A stretch of DNA of 64,000 nucleotides from Bacillota bacterium (GTDB lineage: Bacteria > Bacillota > Clostridia > Peptostreptococcales > Anaerovoracaceae): NCBI GenBank assembly GCA_029101005.1, contig JAQXQE010000027.1, forward strand, positions 1 to 64,000, written 5' to 3'. The stretch's first letter is position 1, and the number at the start of each line of letters is the position of its first letter. Under the pieces are notes generated by a model. The model made no database searches. It was not told the DNA's origin and saw nothing but the letters and a program-made list of their open reading frames with translations. The translations under genes were made by a program, and so were the position numbers. Positions 16,942 to 25,400 of this stretch are shown here, piece by piece.

Positions 16942-18198
16942 ATGAAGAACATCGTAAAGAAGTGGACAGGATCAAGTCTTATCCTTAAGATTGTGATCTT
17001 CCTCATCATCGGAGCAATTCTTGGAATCGTAGCACCTAAGGCAACAGGTATTATGATTTTCGGTAAGGTATTCGTAGGAGCTCTGAAGGCTGTAGCACCA
17101 GTACTCGTATTCGTACTCGTAACAGCATCACTTGCAGACGCTAACACTGGAATCGGTAAGAGATTCAGCACAGTAATCGTAATGTACATGTGCTCAACAT
17201 TCCTCGCAGCTATCGCAGCTGTAATTGGAAGCTTCATCTTCCCAGTAACACTTAACCTCGGAAGCGAGTATGTTGCTGAGACAGCACCTCCAAGCGGAAT
17301 CGCAGAGGTACTTACAAACCTCATCACTAACATGGTTTCAAACCCAATCGCATCAATTGCGAACGCTAACTATATCGGAATTCTCTTCTGGGCAGTACTC
17401 CTCGGTATCTCACTGAAGATGTTCGGCCACAAGGAGACAATCACAGTTGTTAAGGACCTCGCTGAGGCTGTATCAACAATTATCAGATGGGTAATCCAGT
17501 TCGCTCCACTCGGTATCATGGGACTCGTATTCGAGTCAGTATCAACAAGCGGACTCGCAATCTTCAAGACTTACGGCAAGATCGTTCTCCTGCTCGTAGC
17601 TTGCATGCTCTTCGCGACACTCATCATCAGCCCACTGATGGTTTTCTTCTCAACAAAGAGAAATCCATACCCACTGGTACTAACATGTCTCAAGGAGTCA
17701 GGCGTAACAGCATTCTTCACAAGATCTTCAGCTGCTAACATCCCAGTTAACATGAAGCTCTGTGACAGACTCGGCCTCGAGGAGGACTTCTACTCAGTAT
17801 GCATTCCTCTCGGAGCAACAATCAACATGAACGGTGCAGCTGTAACAATCACAGTAATGACACTCGCAACAGTTCACACACTCGGCATGGACGTATCACT
17901 GCTGACAGCAATCATCCTGTCATTCATCGCAACACTCGGTGCTTGCGGAACATCAGGCGTTGCAGGCGGATCACTCCTCCTCATCCCTATGGCTTGCTCA
18001 CTCTTCGGAATCCCAGGAGACGTAGCAATGCAGACAGTAGCAGTTGGATTCATCATCGGTGTAATCCAGGATTCACTCGAGACAGCTATCAACTCATCCG
18101 GAGACGTAATCTTCGCAGCAGCTGCAGAGTTCAGAGACATGCTCAAGGCAGGCAACGAGCCAGAGTTCTACAGAACAGGCCTCAAGGCAGACAAGTAA
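16942..18198 (+). CDS. sstT: Serine/threonine:Na+ symporter
   Basis: A 418-residue membrane protein of the dicarboxylate/amino acid:cation symporter family, closest to SstT, which imports serine and threonine with sodium. About eight membrane helices plus two re-entrant loops are implied; the hallmark stretches FFTRSSAANIPVNM (Ser-rich hairpin) and SVCIPLGATINMNGAAVTI (helix 7) are intact. AAGGAAAGG precedes the ATG. It is monocistronic between a promoter and a terminator. Codon choice is strongly biased, suggesting high expression. Serine import would suit an amino-acid-fermenting anaerobe. Confidence 0.9.
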   Translation: MKNIVKKWTGSSLILKIVIFLIIGAILGIVAPKATGIMIFGKVFVGALKAVAPVLVFVLVTASLADANTGIGKRFSTVIVMYMCSTFLAAIAAVIGSFIFPVTLNLGSEYVAETAPPSGIAEVLTNLITNMVSNPIASIANANYIGILFWAVLLGISLKMFGHKETITVVKDLAEAVSTIIRWVIQFAPLGIMGLVFESVSTSGLAIFKTYGKIVLLLVACMLFATLIISPLMVFFSTKRNPYPLVLTCLKESGVTAFFTRSSAANIPVNMKLCDRLGLEEDFYSVCIPLGATINMNGAAVTITVMTLATVHTLGMDVSLLTAIILSFIATLGACGTSGVAGGSLLLIPMACSLFGIPGDVAMQTVAVGFIIGVIQDSLETAINSSGDVIFAAAAEFRDMLKAGNEPEFYRTGLKADK

Positions 18199-18232
18199 AG
18201 ACACCACGCTCACGTAGCGTTCTAGCAAAAAG

Positions 18233-18258
18233 CCTCCCGCGTTACCGCGGGAGGTTTT
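18233..18258. terminator. Bidirectional terminator between sstT and the J-domain gene
   Basis: CCTCCCGCG-TTAC-CGCGGGAGG followed by TTTT on the plus strand; the A run before it gives TTTTT on the minus strand, so it can end both convergent transcripts. Confidence 0.85.
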
Positions 18259-18311
18259 CTCATGCGCCAAGCTTCTCACGCTCTCTATGGCATCACGCCA
18301 GCCTTTCTTTT

Positions 18312-19046
18312 CTACTCCCTATAGAACCACAGCACGCAGTCGGTCTTCTTGTCGTATGCAAACCCGCAGTACATACTCTTCTCGTCATTCGCATTGAGCA
18401 TGAACGCCTTGCCGAAATAGCTCGCGAGCTGCGAATCCTCGTCGTCGTACTCGAGCGTGATCACGTCGTAGCCATCCTTGGCCGCATCCGTATCGATTTT
18501 CCAGCGGCCCGTCTCAGTCATGCCGTATGCCATCACCTCGAAGCTGCCGCCATCCATGATTCTGACCTCGGCATCCGCATCGTAGCCGTCGTAGCTGACA
18601 TCCGCCGCGTTCCAGCTGTTCGCCTCGTAGCAGATGCACTCGTCGAACTTCCATTCGCCCACAAGCACCGTCTCAAGCGGCCCCGCGCTTCTGCTCGCCG
18701 CTACTATCAGCAGCACCATGAAAACCAGCCCCACCAGGGCTGGCACTACTGCCGCGCCAATTGCCCCGCTATGTCCACCTTCGTCCTCAGCCGCACGCTT
18801 TCTTCCTCTCGCTAGCGATCTGCTGTACTCCAACTCCGGCCCAATCAACAGATCGTATTCAGCCCTAAGCTCCTCCGTCTTCAGTGCCTCATACGCCTCA
18901 ATAATCTGCCTTGTCTTTACCGTCGCAATCGCCTCATCACCCCTATACACATCAGGATGATACTTCTTCAGCAACTTATTATATGCACGTTTAATCTCTC
19001 GGTCGTTCGCCGTCCTGGCCACCCCGAGCAACTCATAATAATTCAT
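18312..19046 (-). CDS. Membrane-anchored J-domain protein
   Basis: A 244-residue protein whose residues 1-68 are a J domain with the HPD motif (KYHPDVYRGD), which stimulates the ATPase of DnaK-type Hsp70s. A linker rich in Arg/Lys, one membrane helix (about 100-120, AAVVPALVGLVFMVLLIVAA) and a C-terminal domain (about 125-244) of unrecognised type follow; that domain has repeated acidic beta-strand-like segments and GxWK motifs as in lipocalin-like folds. It lacks the Gly/Phe and zinc regions of DnaJ, so it is a specialised co-chaperone, probably at the membrane. AAGGA lies upstream of the ATG. Confidence 0.8.
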   Translation of the reverse strand: MNYYELLGVARTANDREIKRAYNKLLKKYHPDVYRGDEAIATVKTRQIIEAYEALKTEELRAEYDLLIGPELEYSRSLARGRKRAAEDEGGHSGAIGAAVVPALVGLVFMVLLIVAASRSAGPLETVLVGEWKFDECICYEANSWNAADVSYDGYDADAEVRIMDGGSFEVMAYGMTETGRWKIDTDAAKDGYDVITLEYDDEDSQLASYFGKAFMLNANDEKSMYCGFAYDKKTDCVLWFYRE

Positions 19047-19326
19047 TGTCGATGATTCCTTTCAATAAGTGCTATTGTACCATCATAATTTACAAATGTG
19101 ATATAGTAAGAATAACTTATTATATTATATTTCCGGAACATAATAGGAGAGTAATATGATACAGATGACCATTTGAACCATATCGCGCCCCATCCAAACT
19201 GCCCTTATTTCTGACGGTTTCGAGTGCTGATTAACGTGTGATTTGTAGTCTATTATTGAGGCGATGAGGGGCATACAATTTGATTGTCAGATAATGATGA
19301 TTAATTGCAAATAGGAGGTCAAGATT

Positions 19327-19542
19327 ATGGCATTCTCATTAGATTCAAAGGTTAAGGACATTCTTAAGAATGAGGCAGCTGCAGCTGTTCTTGAGAAGTA
19401 TGCACCAGGTTCAATTTCGAATCCACAGATGAAGCTTGTTGGGGGATTAACACTTAGAAAGCTTGCTTCATTCCCACAGTCAGCATATCTGGTACCACAC
19501 CTTGACGCGCTGGATGAAGAGCTTAAGGCAATAGAGGGATAA
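19327..19542 (+). CDS. Small conserved-looking protein (71 aa), unknown function
   Basis: A well-formed small gene: AGGAGG lies nine bases before the ATG and a terminator follows. The protein has an amphipathic helical N-terminus (KVKDILKNEAAAAVLEKY), a PGSISNPQMKLVGGLTLRKL centre and an acidic end (DALDEELKAIEG). The pattern resembles the short helical domain found at the C-terminus of some glycosidases and as stand-alone small proteins, but I cannot name it. The 280 bp upstream contain no gene except a 6-codon frame at 19156-19176 with a good ribosome site. Confidence 0.75.
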   Translation: MAFSLDSKVKDILKNEAAAAVLEKYAPGSISNPQMKLVGGLTLRKLASFPQSAYLVPHLDALDEELKAIEG

Positions 19543-19565
19543 GTTTCAATAACAAATTATGTAAT

Positions 19566-19597
19566 AAAATGGTGGCCCGAAGGCCACCATTTTATTT
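19566..19597. terminator. Bidirectional terminator
   Basis: AAAATGGTGGCC-CGAA-GGCCACCATTTT, a 12-bp stem with a tetraloop and T-rich flanks on both strands. It serves the small protein gene (rightward) and the SDR operon (leftward). Confidence 0.85.
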
Positions 19598-19636
19598 GGT
19601 TCTTAAAGAGGTAATCGGAATATCAGCTGATACCCG

Positions 19637-20401
19637 TTAGAAACAAGTCCATCCGCCATCACATTTGAGGTCAACTCCATTGACATATCTTGACTGATCG
19701 CTTGCGAGGAAGAGGATCGTGTCTGCAAGTTCCTCTGGCATAGCAAGCTCGCCTGAGAAGTTGAGGAGCTGGCTTGTTCTTCCAAAGCCAAACTCATCTG
19801 AAGGTGGCATTGTGATAGGGATATCGGTTACTACACCACCTGGGGATACGCAGTTGCATCTGATGTTATGATCCATGTACATAAACGCTGTGTTTCTTGT
19901 CAGTGAGAGTACAGCACCCTTGCTTGCAACATATGCCGCACCAGATGTCTGGTGTGATGCTCCAACAGAGCATGTATTAACAATTACTCCGCCGACATCA
20001 CCTTGTGCGAGGAACTGCTTGCACTCTTCTCTCATTCCGTACATAAGTCCAAATGTGTTAGTAGCAAATACGTCCTGAATCATCTCATCAGACAGATCTG
20101 CGATGGCCGTGTTGTCATCCATAACGCCTGCGTTGTTGACAGCAACATCGAGTCTGCCGTATTTCTCTACAGCGAGCTTAACCATCTCTACAGCTGTTTC
20201 TGGCTTTGAGACGTCTGCGAGGAGGTTTGTAATCTCTCCAGCAGCTCCTGACTCGATAGCTTCATTAACAAGGTCGTCGCAAGGGTTCTTGTCTACAGCG
20301 ATTACTTTAGCACCTTCCATAGCGAAAAGCAGGGCAGTTGCTCTTCCGATACCAGCTGCGGCACCCGTTACTATACATACTTTATCTTCAAGTCTCCTCA
20401 T
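19637..20401 (-). CDS. Short-chain dehydrogenase/reductase
   Basis: A 254-residue classical SDR that oxidises or reduces a hydroxyl/keto group with NAD(P). Seen: cofactor motif TGAAAGIGRA, Asp after beta-2 (VIAVDKN) favouring NAD(H), NNAGVMDD, catalytic Ser (CSVGAS) and Y-x3-K (AAYVASK), and C-terminal KCDGGWTCF. The ATG at 20399-20401 has GGAGG eight bases upstream; longer starts are rejected. It is the last gene of a three-gene operon with a GcvT-like protein and a Cys-motif protein, so it may act on the same compound. Substrate unknown. Confidence 0.85.
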   Translation of the reverse strand: MRRLEDKVCIVTGAAAGIGRATALLFAMEGAKVIAVDKNPCDDLVNEAIESGAAGEITNLLADVSKPETAVEMVKLAVEKYGRLDVAVNNAGVMDDNTAIADLSDEMIQDVFATNTFGLMYGMREECKQFLAQGDVGGVIVNTCSVGASHQTSGAAYVASKGAVLSLTRNTAFMYMDHNIRCNCVSPGGVVTDIPITMPPSDEFGFGRTSQLLNFSGELAMPEELADTILFLASDQSRYVNGVDLKCDGGWTCF

Positions 20402-20418
20402 AATTCTAACCTCCTGGC

Positions 20419-21408
20419 CTAGCAGAATACCTTCTTTACAACTGTGGCAGGGGAGCCATTGCATCCAACCGTAACCTTGCTTCCCTCTGGAATATCTGCT
20501 CTGATATTTGCGAAGCCGATATTCTTGTCTACGGTGTATCCGTAGATTGCCTGACAGCATCTTCCTACCTCGACACCGTACAGATATACCTTCTCCCAGA
20601 TTGCGATATCCTCAGTTGATTCCCACTCGAATTCGAGACCAACCATCTGATAGCGTGGGTTCTCTTTGATAGCGAGAGTTGCTTCCTTGCCGATGAAGTC
20701 CTTGCTGAGGTCAACAGACCATCCAAGATCACACTCAAAAGGATTCATATGCTTGAAGTCCTGCTTGAGAGGGAAGCCTTTCTCCATTGGAATGGATCTT
20801 ACGAATACCTCTAGAGTGTAGATCTCTCTGCCACCAGCTTCTGTAACGGCCTTGTCGATTGCTTCCTTAACCTCAGCAGTCTTGTCGAATGGGCAGTATA
20901 CCTCGTATCCGTTCTCCCCTGTGAAGCCTGATCTGTGGATATATACAGGGATTCCATTAATTGAATTTGGCTCAACTCGGAATCTCTTCATCTCATCGAT
21001 AGGAGTCTCGAGCATAAGGTTCATTGCTGCTGGTGAATCTGGACCCTGTACAGCGTACATATCCCAGTCGTATGTAATCAGCTTGGTCTGAACATCAAAG
21101 TCGCCCTTGTGTGCTTCGAGCCATGGAATGAGGCGAGGGCCATACAGAGATGAAACCCAATACTTCTCTTCATCCATGTGCATTACGATAACGTCATCAA
21201 TAATCTCGCCATCTTCGTTAAGCATAGTTGTGTACTTGGTTCTACCTGGAGTAGCCTTGCTGATGCTGTTAACGTAGATCAGTTCAAGTGCTGCTTCAGC
21301 ATCGTCACCAGTAACTTCAACGAGATCGTGTGTCCAACGATAATATCCTACGCGCTGGCGGATAGTTTCCGCATCAAGTCGTGCTATTGAATCTTCCTTG
21401 AAAAGCAT
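20419..21408 (-). CDS. GcvT-like tetrahydrofolate-dependent transferase
   Basis: A 329-residue protein of the aminomethyltransferase fold (GcvT, DmdA, LigM families), which move one-carbon units from an N-, S- or O-methyl donor to tetrahydrofolate. Recognisable stretches are LIYVNSISKATPGRTKYTTM, NEDGEIIDDVIVMH, MYAVQGPDS and RSGFTGENGYEVYCP, plus the C-terminal beta barrel. No glycine cleavage partners (gcvH, gcvP) are nearby, so a role in glycine cleavage is unlikely; a demethylase or a folate-binding accessory enzyme fits better. GGAGG precedes the ATG and the gap to the upstream gene is 12 nt. Confidence 0.8.
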   Translation of the reverse strand: MLFKEDSIARLDAETIRQRVGYYRWTHDLVEVTGDDAEAALELIYVNSISKATPGRTKYTTMLNEDGEIIDDVIVMHMDEEKYWVSSLYGPRLIPWLEAHKGDFDVQTKLITYDWDMYAVQGPDSPAAMNLMLETPIDEMKRFRVEPNSINGIPVYIHRSGFTGENGYEVYCPFDKTAEVKEAIDKAVTEAGGREIYTLEVFVRSIPMEKGFPLKQDFKHMNPFECDLGWSVDLSKDFIGKEATLAIKENPRYQMVGLEFEWESTEDIAIWEKVYLYGVEVGRCCQAIYGYTVDKNIGFANIRADIPEGSKVTVGCNGSPATVVKKVFC

Positions 21409-21420
21409 CGCTCAACCTCC

Positions 21421-22641
21421 TTATACCATTCTCAGATCTTCCAGACGAATTACCTTAATGTACATATCTTCGTCATCGCGGCCCTCTATTACACATGACC
21501 ACTCAGGTGAAACCAGAGTCTTGCAACCACCGTTCCACTGAGCCTCGTATGCGTCTACGAGTTCATCTAATGGAGCCATCTCGTATCTAGCTGTGAAATC
21601 TTCGCTCTTGAGCTTAATCCAAGTCTCGTCCTCTGTCCATCTTTCGACCTGATATGGAACCTGCTGAATATCGAGCATATACATAATGTATGAACCCATA
21701 ATTCTGCCGTCGTTCTCATCGATGCTGTGAGGAACTCCAAGATGAGCGCGAAGTCCTTCGCGTGCAAATGGATCGATGAACTGATTCTTGCCGGCAGTAG
21801 CGAAGACAATCTTCAGGACGCGAAGGAACTCATCGTCATCTGGAGCCATGCCGCTGATTGCCATCATAGGGAACTGTACTGACCATACCCAGCCCATCTG
21901 TGCTACCCAGTGATATGCTGTCTCGAGAGATGTTTCTTCTCCAAATGCCTGAGTGTACTGTCCGTTTCTCAGTGTCTGTCCAGCCTTAACCATTCTCTCT
22001 CTTGGTGTATCGTGGATAGGGTCTACTGGCTGCTGCATGTGCTCAAGCCAGTTCTGTGGAGGCAGATTGTAGGTATCTCTTCTCTCTGCAACTACTCTGC
22101 AGTGCTTGTTGCCGCAACCTCTTGCCTGGCACATGTTGAGTGCTACCTCGTTCTCTGTTCCGTTTGAACTTGCGAGATCGAAGTTAGCAGTGAACATACT
22201 TGTTGTCATATTGCAGAGCTCACTGCCTACGATATCCCAAGGACAAGTGTCAAGCTCCTTCTCAACTCTGTCTCTTGTGAACTGAATTACTCTACCGGCC
22301 ATATTCTCCCACTCGTCACCGGAGTCTCCAGTGATAGCTCCGAGCCAGCTTGACTTCTCGCAGAACTCAGGAATGTTGAAAGCCTCGTAGAGTGCCATAT
22401 CTACATATGCCTTCTGCTCTTCAGGTGTACCAGCAACGGCCATATTCATCATATTTGCGATATCGCAGATGGCATCAGTACGCTTCTCCCAGTCTGGCTC
22501 GAATATTCTCATAACCTGGAAGAGGTTAGCGCAGAATGCAGCAATCTGTCTGTTCAGCTGTGTATAGGCCTCTTCCTCTGTGATGAGCTTACCCCATGCT
22601 GTGGCGAAGCATTTCCTGCTGTCTAATTTATCTTTGAGCAT
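21421..22641 (-). CDS. Cys-motif protein of unknown function, first gene of the GcvT-like operon
   Basis: A 406-residue soluble protein that I cannot assign. The centre has CQARGCGNKHCRV, a C-x4-C-x4-C pattern like the metal/ligand motif of V4R-type domains. The C-terminal half is rich in Trp (WVAQMGWVWS, NWLEHM, QWNGG) and ends in a short beta-rich segment. Eleven or more Cys residues suggest metal binding. The ATG at 22639-22641 follows AAGGAGGG; the upstream frame start at 22716 is in the promoter region. Being the promoter-proximal gene next to a divergent PucR-type regulator, it is probably the main catalytic or substrate-binding part of the pathway. Confidence 0.7.
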   Translation of the reverse strand: MLKDKLDSRKCFATAWGKLITEEEAYTQLNRQIAAFCANLFQVMRIFEPDWEKRTDAICDIANMMNMAVAGTPEEQKAYVDMALYEAFNIPEFCEKSSWLGAITGDSGDEWENMAGRVIQFTRDRVEKELDTCPWDIVGSELCNMTTSMFTANFDLASSNGTENEVALNMCQARGCGNKHCRVVAERRDTYNLPPQNWLEHMQQPVDPIHDTPRERMVKAGQTLRNGQYTQAFGEETSLETAYHWVAQMGWVWSVQFPMMAISGMAPDDDEFLRVLKIVFATAGKNQFIDPFAREGLRAHLGVPHSIDENDGRIMGSYIMYMLDIQQVPYQVERWTEDETWIKLKSEDFTARYEMAPLDELVDAYEAQWNGGCKTLVSPEWSCVIEGRDDEDMYIKVIRLEDLRMV

Positions 22642-22745
22642 ATTACCCTCCTTTATGTATTGTTGTAAACGAATAACTAAGCTGTAATAATTATACTTTT
22701 TTCGGTTTAGCGCCAATAATCTACAATAATAACGAAAAAAACGAT

Positions 22746-22774
22746 ACTATACCCAACAATTTGTATGGTATAGT
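22746..22774. promoter_or_regulatory. Inverted repeat in the divergent control region
   Basis: ACTATACC-13nt-GGTATAGT is a perfect 8-bp inverted repeat about 40 bp before the regulator start and about 105 bp before the operon start. It is the clearest candidate binding site for the PucR-type regulator. A TATAAT on the minus strand near 22693-22698 may be the operon -10 box. Confidence 0.5.
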
Positions 22775-22812
22775 TGATGTATAACAAAGAACTGATGTGT
22801 CGGGGGCTCAAT

Positions 22813-24327
22813 ATGAAGCTGAATAAGGATATAATCTACAATAATCTTAAGGACTATATGTCCGTCAAATATGAAGGGCAGAATGGTTCGTCGAAGTTGC
22901 TTCTTCAGCGACCTGAGTTCTATTTGGATAGAAGCGGTTTCTTCCAGGAGAATCATGTGTATGTGTGCAGTGCGGATCATCTACCAGCACTTCCGAATAT
23001 CGAGGACAATGTCCTGCTGGTATGTCTTGGCAATGCGCCACAGCTTGCAGTTTTCAAGCGACGCTGTTCACTCATCTCTGTAGATGAGAATGAGAATATC
23101 TTCCGTGTGTTCAATATCATCCAGCAGATTTTCAACAAATACGAAGATTGGGAGACTAAACTGAATAAGATTCTGAGAAGAGGATCTTCTCTTCAGGAGA
23201 TTCTTGATGTCAGCAAGAATATCTTTGATAATCCGATGATATTAATCGGCTCGGACTTCAGATACCTGGCGCGAACAGAGGAGAAGTATCTGAGAGAAAC
23301 AATGAATATTAATCTTGACGGAGAGAGCTTCGATGTCGACAAGATGTCGACTTTTCTCTCTGTGCAGGATATGTCTACGCATGTCAAAGATCCGTTCGTA
23401 ATATCTGCTCTCGGTACACGAAGTCTCGCTACGAATATTTTTGATGGGGACGAATATATGGGTTGCTTCGTAGTGCTCGAAGCGTATAGAGAGCTCACAG
23501 CTGCTGACTCAGCGCTGAGCAGATTCCTATACAAATTCATCAAGCAGGCTATGCTCAATAACCCGTTGATATCCAGCGAGCGTTCTGCATTGAGACGAGT
23601 GGTGAAAGATATCATCGCGGGTGTTCCAATTGCTTATGAACAGCGAAGGATTATCGATTTAGTTAATTCACAGCATGCGTTCGTATGTATGACTCTTCAG
23701 CCAGATGCTTTGACATCACCATTCCCAAATGGCTATATTCCTTCGGTTCTGGAGAGCAGCTTTGAAGATGCTCTTGCTTTCGAACATGCGGGTGAGGTAA
23801 TAATGCTTCTGCAGGCAGATAAGAAGACGGGACTTACGGACAAGCAAAAAGACAAACTTCTTGAATTATTTGAATTCATCGATTGCAGAGCCGGGATGTC
23901 GCTTCCTTTCAATAATCTGCTTGAAGTAAAGAATTATTATTATCAGGCGTATTCTGCTCTTAAGAACGGCATTCTCATGAAAGTCGATGCAAGCATATAT
24001 AACTATGATGATTACATTGTCACAGAACTTCTGTTGAACTCTGCAAATGGCAAACCCGCCCATATCTTCTTCAGTAGTGGTCTGACCGCACTGGTTGAAT
24101 ATGACCGCAATTCTCAGGTGTCATACATTGATACATTGAAGATATATCTGGACAACGGAATGGCGGTAACCAAAACTGCGCAGGATCTGTTTATTCATCG
24201 TTCAACTTTGCTTGATCGTCTGGCTCACATTAATCGTTACATTGGAGAAGAGCTTGAAGATCCAGAGAAGAGACTGGCCATTCGTATTGCCATAGGAATA
24301 CAGGGGTTGTACTCTGAGTTTGAATAG
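22813..24327 (+). CDS. PucR-family transcriptional regulator
   Basis: A 504-residue regulator. The C-terminal 60 residues are a PucR/CdaR-type helix-turn-helix (GMAVTKTAQDLFIHRSTLLD RL region, then EDPEKRLAIRIAI), and the middle part is the usual GGDEF-like PucR domain. The N-terminal 280 residues look like sensory domains with no recognised ligand motif. The ATG at 22813 follows GGGGG; starts at 22774 and 22777 lack a ribosome site. Divergent from the GcvT-like operon, it most likely activates that operon in response to its substrate. Confidence 0.8.
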   Translation: MKLNKDIIYNNLKDYMSVKYEGQNGSSKLLLQRPEFYLDRSGFFQENHVYVCSADHLPALPNIEDNVLLVCLGNAPQLAVFKRRCSLISVDENENIFRVFNIIQQIFNKYEDWETKLNKILRRGSSLQEILDVSKNIFDNPMILIGSDFRYLARTEEKYLRETMNINLDGESFDVDKMSTFLSVQDMSTHVKDPFVISALGTRSLATNIFDGDEYMGCFVVLEAYRELTAADSALSRFLYKFIKQAMLNNPLISSERSALRRVVKDIIAGVPIAYEQRRIIDLVNSQHAFVCMTLQPDALTSPFPNGYIPSVLESSFEDALAFEHAGEVIMLLQADKKTGLTDKQKDKLLELFEFIDCRAGMSLPFNNLLEVKNYYYQAYSALKNGILMKVDASIYNYDDYIVTELLLNSANGKPAHIFFSSGLTALVEYDRNSQVSYIDTLKIYLDNGMAVTKTAQDLFIHRSTLLDRLAHINRYIGEELEDPEKRLAIRIAIGIQGLYSEFE

Positions 24328-24412
24328 TAATTTGGAAGGTGCAATTGTGGATAGAGATTATATAAAGAGAATCAGTGCGCAGGAGAAGCTGGCCAATGCG
24401 ACTCAGATTGCG

Positions 24413-25318
24413 TTAATCTATCTGCTTCGAGGAGAGGATTACTCCTGCGAGTGTCATTACCAGACCGACTGCTGTGTACCAGCCACCTGGATCGCCACCG
24501 ATGATGATGCCTGCGAGTGCACCGACGATGGTTGTGGTGCTGGCATTCATATTGTTGGCGAGGGCCGGATCCATCATTGAGATGGTTTTGTTGAATGCGA
24601 AGAAGCAGAATGCGGAGCAGAAGACTCCGAGGAAGGCTACGCCTGCAATCAGCTTCCAATCGCTGAAGACGATGCTGTAAGTCTCGAAGCCGAAGCCCAT
24701 TGCGAGATTCATGATGTTGAAAACAATGAGACCGAAGATGGCCTGGAAGGCTGTGATCTCGACACTGTTGTAGCTGCTCGATGCTCGGGCGCTGAAAACT
24801 GTGTAGAAGGCACCGGCAACGACTGCTCCAATCATGAGGAAGTAGCCCTTGAGCTCTCCGTGGATTGAGAATGCAGGGGAGAGCATTGTGCACATTGCAA
24901 CGCCAGCGAAGGCGAGCAGAATGCTGACAACACCCATGCGGCTTGTGCGCTGCTTGTAGATTAAAGCGTTGAAAATCAGCACCATACAAGGAATAGTAGC
25001 AATCATGATTGATCCGACTGATGCTGATGTGTATTTGATTCCGTTGTTCTCACAGAACATGTAAGCAACTGGCTGACAGAATGCACAGAGGACGAGGAAG
25101 CCACGGCCTTTCTTGCTGAGGTCGAGTTTGATCTTGCCCATAGCGATCATTGCGAGGAAGATGAGTCCTGCGATTGTCCATCTGACAGTGAGGACCTGAA
25201 CTGGATCGATGACCTTCACAAGCAGTGAGGTCGCGAGAAAAGAGAAGCCCCAGCAGGTTCCAATCGCCAGTACCATTGCGTAGATTATGAATTTGTTGTG
25301 AGATTTAGATGTGTTCAT
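24413..25318 (-). CDS. EamA/DMT family permease
   Basis: A 301-residue membrane protein with ten predicted helices in two EamA repeats (GTCWGFSFLATSLLVKV; later AFLGVFCSAFCFFAFNKTI), the drug/metabolite transporter superfamily that exports amino acids or other small molecules. The ATG at 25316-25318 has GGAGG ten bases upstream. It converges with the PucR-type gene. Between them (24328-24412) a rightward frame starting near 24350 reads as plausible protein for about 25 codons but then runs antisense into this gene; it may be a gene remnant. Confidence 0.85.
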   Translation of the reverse strand: MNTSKSHNKFIIYAMVLAIGTCWGFSFLATSLLVKVIDPVQVLTVRWTIAGLIFLAMIAMGKIKLDLSKKGRGFLVLCAFCQPVAYMFCENNGIKYTSASVGSIMIATIPCMVLIFNALIYKQRTSRMGVVSILLAFAGVAMCTMLSPAFSIHGELKGYFLMIGAVVAGAFYTVFSARASSSYNSVEITAFQAIFGLIVFNIMNLAMGFGFETYSIVFSDWKLIAGVAFLGVFCSAFCFFAFNKTISMMDPALANNMNASTTTIVGALAGIIIGGDPGGWYTAVGLVMTLAGVILSSKQID

Positions 25319-25400
25319 TTTTGTATACCTCCTTGAACCCATACCGAGATTGAGTATATCATAAAAAGAACGTAATGGGCAAAGACAGAAGGAGATTAAG

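Noticed and set aside
17799..18815. 338-codon rightward frame across the sstT end and the J-domain gene
   Set aside because: His/Arg-rich nonsense in another frame of sstT that crosses a terminator and an opposite gene.
19156..19176. 6-codon frame with a good ribosome site before the small 71-residue gene
   Set aside because: Too short to support as a gene; no terminator or runs of one amino acid that would suggest attenuation.
20419..21408. Glycine cleavage T-protein (gcvT) proper
   Set aside because: No gcvH, gcvP or lpd nearby, and the operon partners are an SDR and an unassigned protein; only the fold is claimed.
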